Of a stretch of DNA of 16,036 nt, positions 7,531 to 15,927 are shown one piece after another. The translations under genes were made by a program, and so were the position numbers. Every line of letters begins with the position of its first letter. Within the stretch, counting starts at the first letter, position 1. The notes below the pieces were generated by a model. The model saw only the letters and a program-made list of their open reading frames with translations, was not told where the DNA came from and ran no database searches. The stretch is from Conus ventricosus (Eukaryota > Mollusca > Gastropoda > Neogastropoda > Conidae). The stretch covers positions 58,942 through 74,977 of the forward strand of contig JAFLJL010013877.1 in the NCBI GenBank assembly GCA_018398815.1, read 5' to 3'.

Positions 7531-8003
7531 CACACAACACTATCTTTCGGGGGAAAGTGACTTTAATTCTAACAATGAAGTGTCAGCTTCTACTCGTATA
7601 CGGATGCTTTTCAGAAAGCATCTGTTGTTTGGGCGACGATGTAAGGAGTAGGACAATTGCCATGGCATAGTCAAAGCCTATATTACAGAAGACACTTTTC
7701 TGCGTCTCCTGCGAGACAAGATGAATGCCTGTGTCAGACAGTGCACGGACATTGCAGCTGGCACTTCATGTTTTATTCCTTTCGCAGCACCCAAGACGTA
7801 ACCAGGGAAGTTGTTGGCACCTTCTTATGACATACCTCTGCAGTGCTGTAACAGAATATCGCCGTATCAGCCAATCAGTCAACGCTGCGAAGATTATCGT
7901 CTGCTACAGTATTACCCAGCTGTATACCCCTGTGTAAATGCGGTGCGTGTGTGCCCTCCATCCCCCACATCATTTTCCCAGTATCATCTTTGAGCGGTCC
8001 TAA
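7531..8003. other. Unique sequence, no gene seen
   Basis: About 470 bp between the LINE truncation point and the poly-C run. Open frames are 60-70 codons with no recognisable motif. The one visible structure is an 8-bp perfect hairpin at 7603-7622. Confidence 0.55.
7603..7622. other. Perfect 8-bp hairpin
   Basis: GATGCTTT and AAAGCATC flank a four-base TCAG loop; three more outer pairs (G-T, C-G, A-T) can extend the stem. The shape recalls a histone mRNA 3' stem-loop, but the stem sequence and flanks do not match and no histone gene is present. No role is claimed. Confidence 0.6.
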
Positions 8004-8019
8004 CCCCCCCCCCCCCCCC
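8004..8019. repeat. Poly-C run (C16)
   Basis: Sixteen consecutive C followed by TCCCTCCCC. Long C runs are rarely called accurately, so the length may not be exact. Confidence 0.9.
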
Positions 8020-8568
8020 TCCCTCCCCGCTGGCCCCGTGATTTCATGCCACAACATGTTCACCAAAATGCTGACCAATCAAATTTCAAGAACAGCGCTA
8101 CTGTAAATACGTGTTATTCAAGATGAAAATGTTAAACAATTCAACTTTTTTTTAAAGGATCATGTATGAAAGAATTGTAACGTCAATGAAAGATAGGAAT
8201 CAACACAAAAAAGTCATAAAAAGATTATCCACAAGACAGATACACATCCCTGAAAAAATAAAAGAACACAACCAAGGTACCAAACTTAAAACAACGTCCA
8301 TGTTATCCACCATAACGCAAAGATGATCATGAAACAATCAAATTAAACAAAACGTAACCATGATACAAGTCGTAAATAAAGCACGGATGCAAGTATGAAA
8401 ATTTGCAACGGTCAAACCGAATGTAGGAATCACCACATTCAGAAACATCATACCGAAACAAAAACTCCAAAGACAAATGAGACAAACGAGGCAAAAGAAG
8501 AACAATCCTGATCCCAAGACATTAGATGCGATGTGTTTCATCTATTCCGCGCCCCGCGAGAGTGGGGA
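8020..8568. other. A-rich unique sequence, no gene seen
   Basis: About 550 bp, A-rich on the plus strand between 8100 and 8520. There are no tandem repeats, no recognisable coding motif and no RNA gene. The minus-strand frame of 67 codons at 8338-8541 is hydrophobic but resembles nothing I know. Confidence 0.55.
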
Positions 8569-8590
8569 GGGGGGGGGGGGGGGGGAGGGG
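8564..8590. repeat. Poly-G tract (G17 core)
   Basis: GGGGA, then 17 consecutive G at 8569-8585, then AGGGG. It has quadruplex potential on the plus strand and is a likely site of length error. It lies about 550 bp from the poly-C run, so the two could pair as an inverted repeat of about 16 bp. Confidence 0.9.
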
Positions 8591-8687
8591 AGAAGAGGTA
8601 CTATATTGCTGAAAAGAAACGAGAAAAGCATGAAATCTGTCAAAAATGCAGTAAGTAAATAAGTAAAATTTAATGGTCCGGCGACGC

Positions 8688-8890
8688 GAAGAGGCGAGAA
8701 GAGAAGACGAGAGGAGAGGAGAGGAGAAGAGAGAAGGAGAGAGAAGAGGAGAGGAGAGAGAGAGAGAGTCGGAGTCTTAGATATTTCTCCATTTTTTTTC
8801 TGGAGCATCTATACCGACCTGAGAGAGAGAGAGAGAGGAGGAGAGAGGAGAGAGAGAGGATGTGTAGCAGAGAGAGAAAGAAGAGAGAGA
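8688..8890. repeat. GA-rich purine tracts
   Basis: Two purine-rich blocks at about 8688-8768 and 8820-8890, made of GAGA, GGAGA and GAAGA variants, split by a short pyrimidine-rich piece with a T9 run. The minus-strand frames reading Ser/Leu-rich peptides are low-complexity artefacts. Confidence 0.85.
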
Positions 8891-8977
8891 TGTGCACACA
8901 TAAAACAACAACAACAACAACCCCCACAAATGTATATATAAAAAAAGAACCTCCACCCCTCCACCTCCCAAACACTA

Positions 8978-9012
8978 TAAACTCTCTCTCTTCCTCTCCG
9001 CTCTACTCTCTC

Positions 9013-9061
<49 letters not shown>

Positions 9062-9115
9062 GCATTCTCACTCCCTTCTCTCCTCTCTTCTCTCTCTCTT
9101 AATCTCTTTATCTGC
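8978..9115. repeat. CT-rich tract with (CT)21
   Basis: A pyrimidine-rich block with a perfect (CT)21 at 9017-9058, flanked by CTCTTCCTCT and CTCCCTTCTC variants. It is complementary in composition to the GA-rich blocks about 150 bp to the left. Confidence 0.92.
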
Positions 9116-9613
9116 TTTATGCTGATGAATTACTACGCGATGTGCTAAGTCAGTCACACTAACCCTTGAACGTTTTTTTTTTCATCTAACCCGCCTGTGG
9201 GCAATCCGTTTTCTGCAAGTTGGGGCCTTTCTTTAAGTCTGTGAATCATGCACCGGTCATGTTGTGTTCACGTCGAAGAGTTGGTCCTACACAAGTGCGA
9301 TACATTGCTGTTTTGTTGTTTCTCGCGCCTTCCCGCGTCTTGTGGGAGTGGATACCGTTTCCGCAAGTGGGAAACTGGCTATTGGCACGTGTACATTCAA
9401 CCAAGCGTGGCAGTTATTGTGTTCCACTCCTGCGCAGGACTGGCTGTCACCGCGCAGTGCGATCACAAGGATGACCTGTAATGGTGTCCCACTACCTGCC
9501 TGTCCCCTGCCTGCTGTCGAACTGGATAGCTGTACCACTGGCTGCATACAGTGGAACACACGGATGGCTGAATGCATGCTGTACATGGCATGGTGTCAAT
9601 GACAGCTGCACAC
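9116..9613. other. Unique sequence grading into the 18-bp array
   Basis: About 500 bp without a recognisable gene. The open frames here (77-112 codons, both strands) lack known motifs. From about 9440, scattered pieces such as CTGGCTGTCACC and ATGGCATGG resemble diverged units of the array that follows, suggesting an older, decayed edge. Confidence 0.55.
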
Positions 9614-10140
9614 GGCATGGCATACAAGTCTGGTACCCTGCCTGCTGTCACCACTGGCCTGGCTGTCACCAGGCTGCTGTCCCCATGTGGCATCACACAG
9701 TCTGGAACCACTGACGCTGACACTGGCTGCTTCACCACTGGCATGGCTGTCACCACTGGCATGGCTGTCACCACTGGCATGGCATCACAAAGTCTGGAGA
9801 GACCGACTGACCTGGCATGGCTGTCACCACTGGCATGGCTGTCACCACTGGCATGGCTGTCACCACTGGCATGGCATCACAAAGTCTGGGCCACTGACCT
9901 GGCTGTCACCACTGCATGGCTGTCACCACTGGCCATGGCTGTCACCACTGGCATGGCTGTCACCACTGGCATGGCTGTCACCACTGGCTGCATAGCTGTC
10001 ACACTGGCATGGCTGTCACCACTGGCGGGTTCACCACTGGCATGGCTGTCACCACTGGCACTGGCATGGCTGTCACCACTGGCATGGCTGTCACCACTGG
10101 CATGGCTGTCACCACTGGCATGGCATCACAAAGTCTGGAA
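9614..10140. repeat. 18-bp minisatellite with a higher-order cassette
   Basis: The basic unit is ATGGCTGTCACCACTGGC (18 bp, six codons), in runs of one to five copies. The runs are separated by a second element, TGGCATCACAAAGTCTGG, at 9618 (diverged), 9688, 9779, 9872 and 10121, often followed by a CCACTGACCTGG-like piece. Truncated units (CTGCATGGC at 9911, GGCGGGTTC at 10024) also occur. With 18 divisible by three and no stops, all frames are open: plus MAVTTG, HGCHHW or AWLSPL repeats; minus MPVVTA repeats. None is likely a real protein. Confidence 0.93.
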
Positions 10141-10866
10141 CCACTGAAATCACGCATGAGAGATTGCAGTCCAATGAGATCCGTCTCTCCGACGTGGGAA
10201 GTGATCTTAGCGCAGTTCGGTCTGACAATGGACCGGTAAAAGTAAGTGTGAGGACACTGGAGGCGGCGTGACACGGCCTTGAAAGGCAGACACAAGAGCT
10301 GGCCTCACACTGGAACATACAGGACAGCGGTGACTGATCCAGTCGATGTGCTGAAAACGAAGGACTTAGAAAAGTTACTCAACCGTTGAGAAAATGAAAA
10401 CTGAAATGAACTCGCTCAAAACCAAAAACAAAACAAAAAAACTGTGACAGACTGGAAGGCTTCTCGCCGAGACAATCTTCCTTTCAACGGTATGCTTGAA
10501 ACAGGAGAGTTGAAAACAATGACAGTAGTGCCAGACTGATCGCGGCACCTTTAACAGAATCGAGGAGCCAATGAAATGGACGACCGGCGACACAGCCGAG
10601 CACACAGGGTAAGGGAGAGTAGAGAAGGCCGGCCGAAACCCACGGTGGTCAAGTTCAGTGATTCCAAAAGAAGATGGCTGTGAATACAGACCGTGACTTC
10701 AGAGAAACTTGGCTTTATTCAGAGAAAGACTGAGAGTAAAGGTGTCACGGTGTCCACTGTGACAACGCAACAGGCCAGCATCCCAGCAGAAGCAGAAGAC
10801 GACAGAAAGTGACCTTTTTTTTTTAAAGAGAGGCTGACTGGCCGTGGAACCCAGGAGACCTGACTC
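10141..10866. other. Unique sequence, no gene seen
   Basis: About 725 bp of mixed DNA. A short A/C-rich patch lies at 10420-10440 and a T8-10 run near 10816. No open frame over 80 codons with recognisable content and no tandem repeat. It could contain part of an unrecognised transposon, but nothing in the sequence shows it. Confidence 0.55.
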
Positions 10867-10916
10867 CAGACCCTACGCTGAGGTAACAGCCCAGACCCTA
10901 CGCTGAGGTAACAGCC
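10867..10916. repeat. 25-bp tandem duplication
   Basis: Two identical 25-bp units at 10867-10891 and 10892-10916, beginning CAGACCCTACGCTGAGGTAA. A partial relative (ACGGTAACAGCCGACCCT) follows at 10927. It lies just before the ~43-bp array. Confidence 0.95.
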
Positions 10917-10984
10917 AGCCGCGCAGACGGTAACAGCCGACCCTGATGAGAGGACAAGCGACTGACGACCACCACGCAGCAGCT

Positions 10985-12241
10985 GTGCTACAGAGGCAAG
11001 GACTGGATGAAAGAACACGAAGCTACCAGTGCTACAGTAGGTAAAGGCAGGAGAAAGAACACGGAAAGCTACCAGTGCTACGTACGTAAGGGTAGGAGAA
11101 AGAACACGGAAAGTACTGGTGCTACATAGGTAAAGGCAGGCGAAAGAACACGGAAAGTTAGCTAGTTGGCGAAAGGCTACGTAGGTAAAGGGCAGGAGAA
11201 AGAACACGGAAAGCTACCAGTGCTACAGTAGGGGCAGGAGAAAGAACACGGAAAGTACCGGTGCTACAGTAGGTAAAGGGCAGGAGAAAGAACACGGAAA
11301 GCTGCCAGTGCTACGAGTAAGGGCAGGAGAAAGAACACGGAAACTTACTGAGTGCTACAGTAGGTAAAGGGCAGGAGAAAGAACACGGAAAGCTCCGTGC
11401 TACAGTAGGGACAGGAGAAAGAACACGAAAGCTACCAGTGCTACAGTAGGTAGCAGGAGAAAGAACGGAAAGCTACCAGTGCTACAGTAGGACAGGAGAA
11501 AGAACACGAAAGCTACCAGTGCTACAGTAGGGCAGGAGAAAGAACACGGAAAGCACCAGTGCTACAGTTAGGGCAGGAGAAAGAACACGGAAACGCTACC
11601 AGTGCTATAGTAAGGCAGGAGAGAAGAACACGGAAAGTTACTGGTGCTACAGTAGGGCAGGGGAAAGAACGGAAAGCTACCAGTGCTACAGTAGGTAAAG
11701 AGCAGGAGAAAGAACACGGAAAGCTACCAGTGCTACAGTAGGTGCAGGAGAAAGAACACGGAAAGCTACCAGTGCTACAGTAGAAAGAGCAGGAGAAAGA
11801 ACACGGAAAGCTACCAGTGCTACAGTAGGGCAGGAGAAAGAACACGGAAAGCTACCAGTGCTACAGTAGGCAGGAGAAAGAACACGGAAAGCACCAGTGC
11901 TACAGTAGGGCAGGAGAAAGAACACGACAAAGCTACCAGTGCTACAGTAGTAGGGCAGGAGAAAGAACACGGAAAGCTACATGCTACAGTAGGGCAGGAG
12001 AAAGAACACGGAAAGCTACCAGTGCTACAGTAGGTAAAGGGCAGGAGAAAGAACACGGAAAGCTACCAGTGCTTACAGTAAGTAGGCAGGAGAAAGAACA
12101 CGGAAAGCTACCAGTGCTACAGTAAGTAAGGCAGGAGAAAGAACAGGAAAGCTACCAGTGCTACTAAGAAAGGGCAGGAGAAAGAACACGGAAAGCTACC
12201 AGTGCTACAAGTAAGTAAAGAGCAGGAGAAAGAACACGGAA
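10985..12241. repeat. ~43-bp minisatellite, about 29 copies
   Basis: Units carry GCAGGAGAAAGAACACGGAA, then AGCTACCAGTGCTACAGTA and a variable joint (GG, GGTAAAG, AGTAAG or nothing), so length ranges from about 38 to 50 bp. About 29 copies are identifiable by AGAACAC or AGAACGG. Most differences are indels at the joint or single-base losses (GAACGG for GAACACGG at 11465 and 11668). The first copies (10985-11200) are the most diverged. Minus-strand frames reading STGSFPCSFSCP-like repeats shift with each indel and are not a conserved protein. Confidence 0.95.
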
Positions 12242-12256
12242 GCTGTGACGGGGATT

Positions 12257-12286
12257 CTCTCGCCGCTTCAACCAGGGCGGCGAGAG
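12257..12286. other. Perfect 10-bp inverted repeat (hairpin)
   Basis: CTCTCGCCGC (12257-12266) and GCGGCGAGAG (12277-12286) are exact reverse complements around the ten-base loop TTCAACCAGG. The stem is GC-rich and begins 15 bp after the minisatellite ends, where composition changes to GC-richer unique DNA starting TGTGACGGGG. It might mark the end of an inserted element, but no matching terminus is visible. Confidence 0.8.
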
Positions 12287-12639
12287 TGACGGCATACGGG
12301 GTGCACGTGGTCTTCGTGGAGGAAAGGCCAGTGTGAGGCGAGGTGGGTAAGGTCACGCAAGCTAACACCCCTTCTGTCTCTGCATGTCCCTTTCCCCCAT
12401 GTCAACAATCCCCCGCCAACGACGCACAACCCGGGCGACGTGCACGGAATACAACGCGAGATGACAGCGGGATCATCTTGTGGAAATGACTTTCGTTGTC
12501 TATAATGTCGAAGTCCTACATAGCAAGCACACCCAACGACTTCTTGTTCATGGATTGTATTTCAAAATTCCATATTGCCTGTTTTACAGAGATTTTTGTT
12601 GTTGTTGTTGCCAGCTCTTTCGATTGAAGTGCTGTTTTT
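12287..12639. other. Unique sequence, no gene seen
   Basis: GC-richer to about 12480, then AT-richer. No tandem repeat or clear coding signal. The open frame from 12480 contains a Cys run caused by a TTG triplet repeat at 12597-12610 and is not convincing before about 12640. Confidence 0.5.
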
Positions 12640-13260
12640 CAAGATTTATAAAGTTCAGTGCTCCAGGAAGAAAACAATCCCATCATGGAAGACGCTCCGG
12701 TGGCATTCTGTTGTTAGTGGGGATCAGACGTCATTGTCCAGGTATGTTTCAGTGGTCAATGTTGACCCTGAGAATGTTGTAGGTGTTTGAATTGATAGAT
12801 GTGTGTTTATCTTTGACAGAGGTGTCGTCCTGCCTGGATGCTATACTGTGTATGAAAGTGGTCCTTTATTTTATTTTATGGAAACCAAAGATGAAATCGT
12901 TAATTTTGAAGAATGCGTTTTGCATGCTACTCAAAACGAAGATGTAAACGTGTCAATAATTGGTGACCACAGAACAAGAACTTGCCCTACCAACCAACAA
13001 TCAAAGTCATGATGAAATCACCTGATTTGGATGAAGATAATCATATTGATGATGAAGTTTGGAACAGATTATCAGATGATATGTGAAGAATGTTGGTTAT
13101 TCTCTATTCAAATTGTAAGAAACGGGGTTTAAGTCACGAAAGTTCAGATGATATTATCTGTCCATCTTGTAAATGTGAATGTGAAAATGAAGAACACTTC
13201 TTGTTTTGTTTTACGACTCATGCTGACTAAAAAGCTGCACTGTGGTTAAATTCTTTTCCA
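12640..13260 (+). pseudogene. Decayed LINE remnant: endonuclease-like and C-terminal pieces
   Basis: Three plus-strand frames share recognisable pieces. Near 12690, GRRSGGILLL resembles the RRSGGI motif of LINE apurinic-like endonucleases. The frame then shifts to RYVSVVNVDPENVVGV, one in-frame TGA (12788-12790) and IDRCVFIFDRGVVLPGCY, ending near 12990 in VSIIGDHRTRT, which fits the xxxGDFNxRTG motif of that fold with the catalytic Asn position altered. From ~12970 a third frame runs to 13232 with one stop, ending in ICPSCKCECENEEHFLFCF, a CxxC...HxxxC pattern found near the C-terminus of some LINE polyproteins. The RT that should separate them is missing, so this looks like an internally deleted copy. 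A degraded host gene is less likely but not excluded. Confidence 0.5.
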
Positions 13261-13349
13261 TACCACCCGAATAACAGAAGAACAAAAACCTACAAGATGA
13301 TGAAGAAGAAAGGCACGCAGGAACTCAAAGATGAATGCCAGAACTGTGA

Positions 13350-13820
13350 AGAATAATCCAGCGCAAACTCAGACGAGCATACTGGACTTACATCAATGAC
13401 TCCATCACCGAAACTTCCCCGGACGAGCCTCCTTCGCTTAAAAGGTTCTGGACCTACATTAAGCACCAGAGGACTGCAAAAGTGGGTGTATCTCCTCTCA
13501 AAGTGAATGGCAGATTGATCTCGGAGCCTAAGGACCAAGCGGAAACTCTGAAGAAACAATTTCAATCTGTGTTCACTGAGGGAAAAACCTACTCGAGGGA
13601 GGAGTTTCAAGAGAAATGCCAGATGAAGCAGGCAGATTACTCAGAGCTGACCAATATCCAGATCTCTGAAAACGGTGTCCGAAAGCTACTCCAGGACCTG
13701 AATCCGTACAAAGCTTGTGGACCGGACGAGATATCGCCAAAGGTACTGAAGGAACTGGCACCAGAAATCACTCCCATACTGACTCGCATTTTTCAATCCT
13801 CCATCAACAACGGAGATTGT
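13350..13820 (+). pseudogene. Jockey-like RT, linker and fingers
   Basis: An open frame of about 157 codons beginning IIQRKLRRAYWTYINDSITE, then RFWTYIKHQRTAKVGVSPL, LKKQFQSVFTEGKTYSREEF, and the fingers motif YKACGPDEISPKVLKELAPE (about 13708-13767). The GPDEI(S/P) block with LKELA is diagnostic of the start of LINE reverse transcriptases. The linker continues upstream in another frame (KKKGTQELKDECQN, ~13300-13345), so a frameshift lies near 13350. The downstream ATG at 13482 is internal and not a real start. It ends near 13818, where one extra base moves the sequence to the next frame. Confidence 0.78.
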
Positions 13821-14103
13821 ACCGAAAGACTGGAGAACAGCAAATGTTGCCCCTGTTTTCAAAAAAGGAGAACACTACGACCCGGCTAACTACAGACCAG
13901 TCTCTCTGACAAGTGTTACCTGCAAAATCATGGAGCATATCATTGTCAGCGCTCTAACAAACCATCTAGAGAGCAACAACATACTGTCCCCACGCTAACA
14001 CGGATTCCGCAGAGGAAGATCCTGCGAGACTCAGCTAATAGAACTGGTGGAAGAACTTTCAGAGACAATGGAAAAATGTGGCCAAACAGATTCGTCATCA
14101 TGG
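13819..14103 (+). pseudogene. Jockey-like RT, fingers to palm
   Basis: This frame reads VPKDWRTANVAPVFKKGEHY, then NYRPVSLTSVTCKIMEHII, the standard RT motif that precedes the palm. One TAA at 13996-13998 interrupts it exactly where a Gln (CAA) is expected before HGFRRGRSCETQLIELVEEL. One C-to-T change would explain this stop. The frame is lost just before 14103, where DFAKAFDKVNHS (palm motif A, first catalytic Asp at 14103-14105) continues in a different frame. Confidence 0.75.
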
Positions 14104-14674
14104 ATTTTGCGAAGGCCTTTGATAAGGTTAACCACTCACTCTCCTCCATAAACTACATCAGTATGGGGTCCGAGGCCTTATCAACAGATGGATTGGTGAA
14201 TTCCTGCAAAACCGTAGACAGGCAGTTGTGGTTGATGGAACCAGATCGGACTTTGTCAGTGTCAAGTCTGGTGTACCTCAGGGCTCCGTTCTAGGACCGA
14301 GTCTCTTCTTAGTCTACATAAATGATCTGCCCGAAAACCTCACTTCACAGACACGTCTCTTCGCGGATGACACAGCTGTCTATAGGCTAATAAAGTCAAG
14401 CCAGGATCAGGAAGAACTACAGCAGGACTTACAAAAGCTTGAGACATGGGAAAGGAGCTGGGACATGACTTTCCATCTGGCAAATGTACCACCTTGCCAG
14501 TCATTAGCTCCAAGCGAAAAGACAAACTCCGCGTCCCAAACTACCATCTACATAACCAAATCTGTCAAATGTAGAATCATCAAAGTACTAGGGGTCTCCA
14601 TTGCTCAAGACCTAAAGTGGGACCAACACATCAAAAACATCATCAAGAAGGCAAATCAAACCTTGGGTTTCTAA
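14103..14674 (+). pseudogene. Jockey-like RT, palm and thumb with FADD box
   Basis: DFAKAFDKVNHS (14103-14138) is followed by a small frame change near 14140. An open stretch then runs through GVRGLINRWIGEFLQNR, SGVPQGSVLGPSLFLVYIND and RLFADDTAVYRL, with FADD at 14360-14371. Both catalytic aspartates of FADD and the motif A aspartate are therefore present. Near 14482 one A is missing from a GCAAA run: the expected AKCTTLPVIS continues one frame away and the original frame resumes near 14560 as KVLGVSIAQDLKWDQHIKN. It ends at 14674 after QTLGF because of another one-base loss in a GGG/TTT run. Confidence 0.8.
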
Positions 14675-15190
14675 GACGCAACTTAAAGATCAGCGCTCGA
14701 ACCATCAAGGAAACAGCATATAAAGCCTTGGTACGCCCAGTCTTGGAGTATGCGAGTACAGTGTGGGACCCATAATAAATGACCATGTCACAGACATTGA
14801 GGCGGTACAAAGGAGAGCAGCGCGCTTTGTCAGTAACAAATATCATCGACAAGCAAGTGCTCAGCAAATGGTAACCGACATGGGATGGCAAGTTTGGAGA
14901 GCCGGAGGAAAATCGCACGGCTTACCATGATGTATAAGATTATTCACGGCCAAGTACATGTGGAGTTTGGAAAGGCACATGCAGATGGAAAGGATAAACT
15001 AAGAACGGCAACCTCACGCAGAAGAAGACTGCACTCTCTCCAGTTGAACCGCATCCAGTGCTTGAGAGACTATAGACTGAACTCGTTCTGCCACGTACAA
15101 TCAGGGAATGGAACGATGAACGACAGAGGCTGCAGTACATCGGTTACTCTTGACCTTTTCAAGGCAAGAGCTCGCAGCTCATCCAATAAA
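14671..15190 (+). pseudogene. Jockey-like RT, C-terminal region
   Basis: After the indel at ~14670 the frame reads FLRRNLKISARTIKETAYKA, LVRPVLEYASTVWDP and a stop at ~14773; in another frame INDHVTDIEAVQRRAARFVS continues, and from ~14887 a third frame reads LESRRKIARLTMMYKIIHG through to SVTLDLFKARARSSSNKLNS. This order, ending LDLFKxR..., is the normal C-terminus of jockey-like RTs. The true stop is probably within or just beyond the T-rich run at 15199; the open frame continues into the GAT tail (ending Asp-rich) by chance. Confidence 0.72.
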
Positions 15191-15443
15191 CTAAACTCTT
15201 TTTTTTTTCTTTTTTTTTTTGTCGTCGTCACAACCCCCAAGTGTCAGAATAATCAACCTGATGATTGTGGACACTTAATGGATGATGATGATGAATAGCT
15301 CGTGTTACTATGTTGTTATCTAATCGTAGTGAATGTGTACAACAGAAACTAGCTTAATATTTTGGTGAAGCCACGAATGTGAAAGAAAGATCGTCGAAAA
15401 ATCCACCGGTTAATTTCGAGATGATCCGAGGTGTGTGTGTGGA

Positions 15444-15488
15444 GGGGGGGGGGGGGGGGGTGCGCACGCGCGCGCGTGTATATAGGTG

Positions 15489-15526
<38 letters not shown>
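15444..15526. repeat. Poly-G, alternating CG and (TG)n compound tract
   Basis: G17 at 15444-15460, then TGCGCACGCGCGCGCGTGTA at 15461-15480, a TATATAGG spacer, and (GT)18 at 15491-15526. Most of it alternates purine and pyrimidine. The homopolymer length is likely imprecise. Confidence 0.93.
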
Positions 15527-15528
<2 letters not shown>

Positions 15529-15626
15529 GAGGGGCGAGGGGATGGAAGAGGAAGAGTGAAGGGGACAAGATGGGAGAGATGGAAACGTGTGTTCAAGAGT
15601 GTGTGTTCATGTGATATTTCAGCTTC

Positions 15627-15689
15627 TGCTATCGGTGAATATGATTATCATCCCCCTTACCCTTAGGGCTCAAATATCAAATGGACAAC

Positions 15690-15736
<47 letters not shown>

Positions 15737-15796
15737 CTATCGGTGAATATGATTATCATCCCCCTTACCTTAGGGCTCAAATATCAAATGGACAAC

Positions 15797-15853
<57 letters not shown>
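15627..15853. repeat. 108-bp tandem duplication carrying (TC)n
   Basis: Two copies of a ~67-bp unique piece starting TGCTATCGGTGAATATGATT (15627 and 15735) each end in a (TC)n tract: 15694-15734 (41 bases) and 15801-15853 (53 bases). The unique parts differ by one C in TACCCTTAGG. The duplication includes the microsatellite, so unequal exchange or slippage within the (TC)n tract is a likely origin. Confidence 0.95.
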
Positions 15854-15856
<3 letters not shown>

Positions 15857-15927
15857 AATCTTGTACGTTGTAGTACACTTACATATGTTTCCCCAGCCCA
15901 CCTCACTCCTACCCGCTCTCTCCTTCC

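Larger units (their letters stand above)
13270..15298 (+). mobile_element. Jockey-like LINE, 5'-truncated, with RT and (GAT)n tail
   Basis: A second non-LTR element in the opposite orientation. From left to right: pre-RT linker (from ~13270), RT fingers (13350-13890), palm (13890-14380), thumb and C-terminal region (14400-15190), then a short 3' part with a T-rich run (15199-15220) and GATGATGATGATGA at 15281-15294. The endonuclease is missing. Frames are interrupted at least eight times, by an in-frame TAA (13996-13998) and several one-base indels, many at homopolymers. The protein style (NLKIS...YKALVRPVLEYASTVWDP) is that of elements usually annotated as mobile element jockey RNA-directed DNA polymerase. 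The precise clade is inferred. The left junction with the older remnant is uncertain by tens of bases. Confidence 0.8.

Noticed and set aside
7603..7622. Histone mRNA 3' stem-loop
   Set aside because: The loop region (CTTTTCAGA) is similar, but the stem does not match the conserved GGCTCT/AGAGCC form, the downstream purine-rich element is absent and no histone gene is nearby.
9463..10295. Repetitive proteins of 98-191 residues on both strands
   Set aside because: All frames are open because the unit is 18 bp without stops; none has a signal peptide or conserved flanking domain.
10985..12241. CRISPR-like array of regularly spaced repeats
   Set aside because: Units are joined directly with no unique spacers, the variable joints are only a few bases, and the context is clearly eukaryotic.
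12803..13012. A host or virus-derived gene fragment of 69 codons
   Set aside because: The frame extends upstream past one stop and ends in a GDxxxRT motif next to other LINE-like pieces, so a LINE endonuclease remnant explains it better.
15185..15190. AATAAA polyadenylation signal of a gene
   Set aside because: It falls in the coding sequence of the LINE C-terminus (Asn-Lys codons), and no host transcript structure is visible around it.
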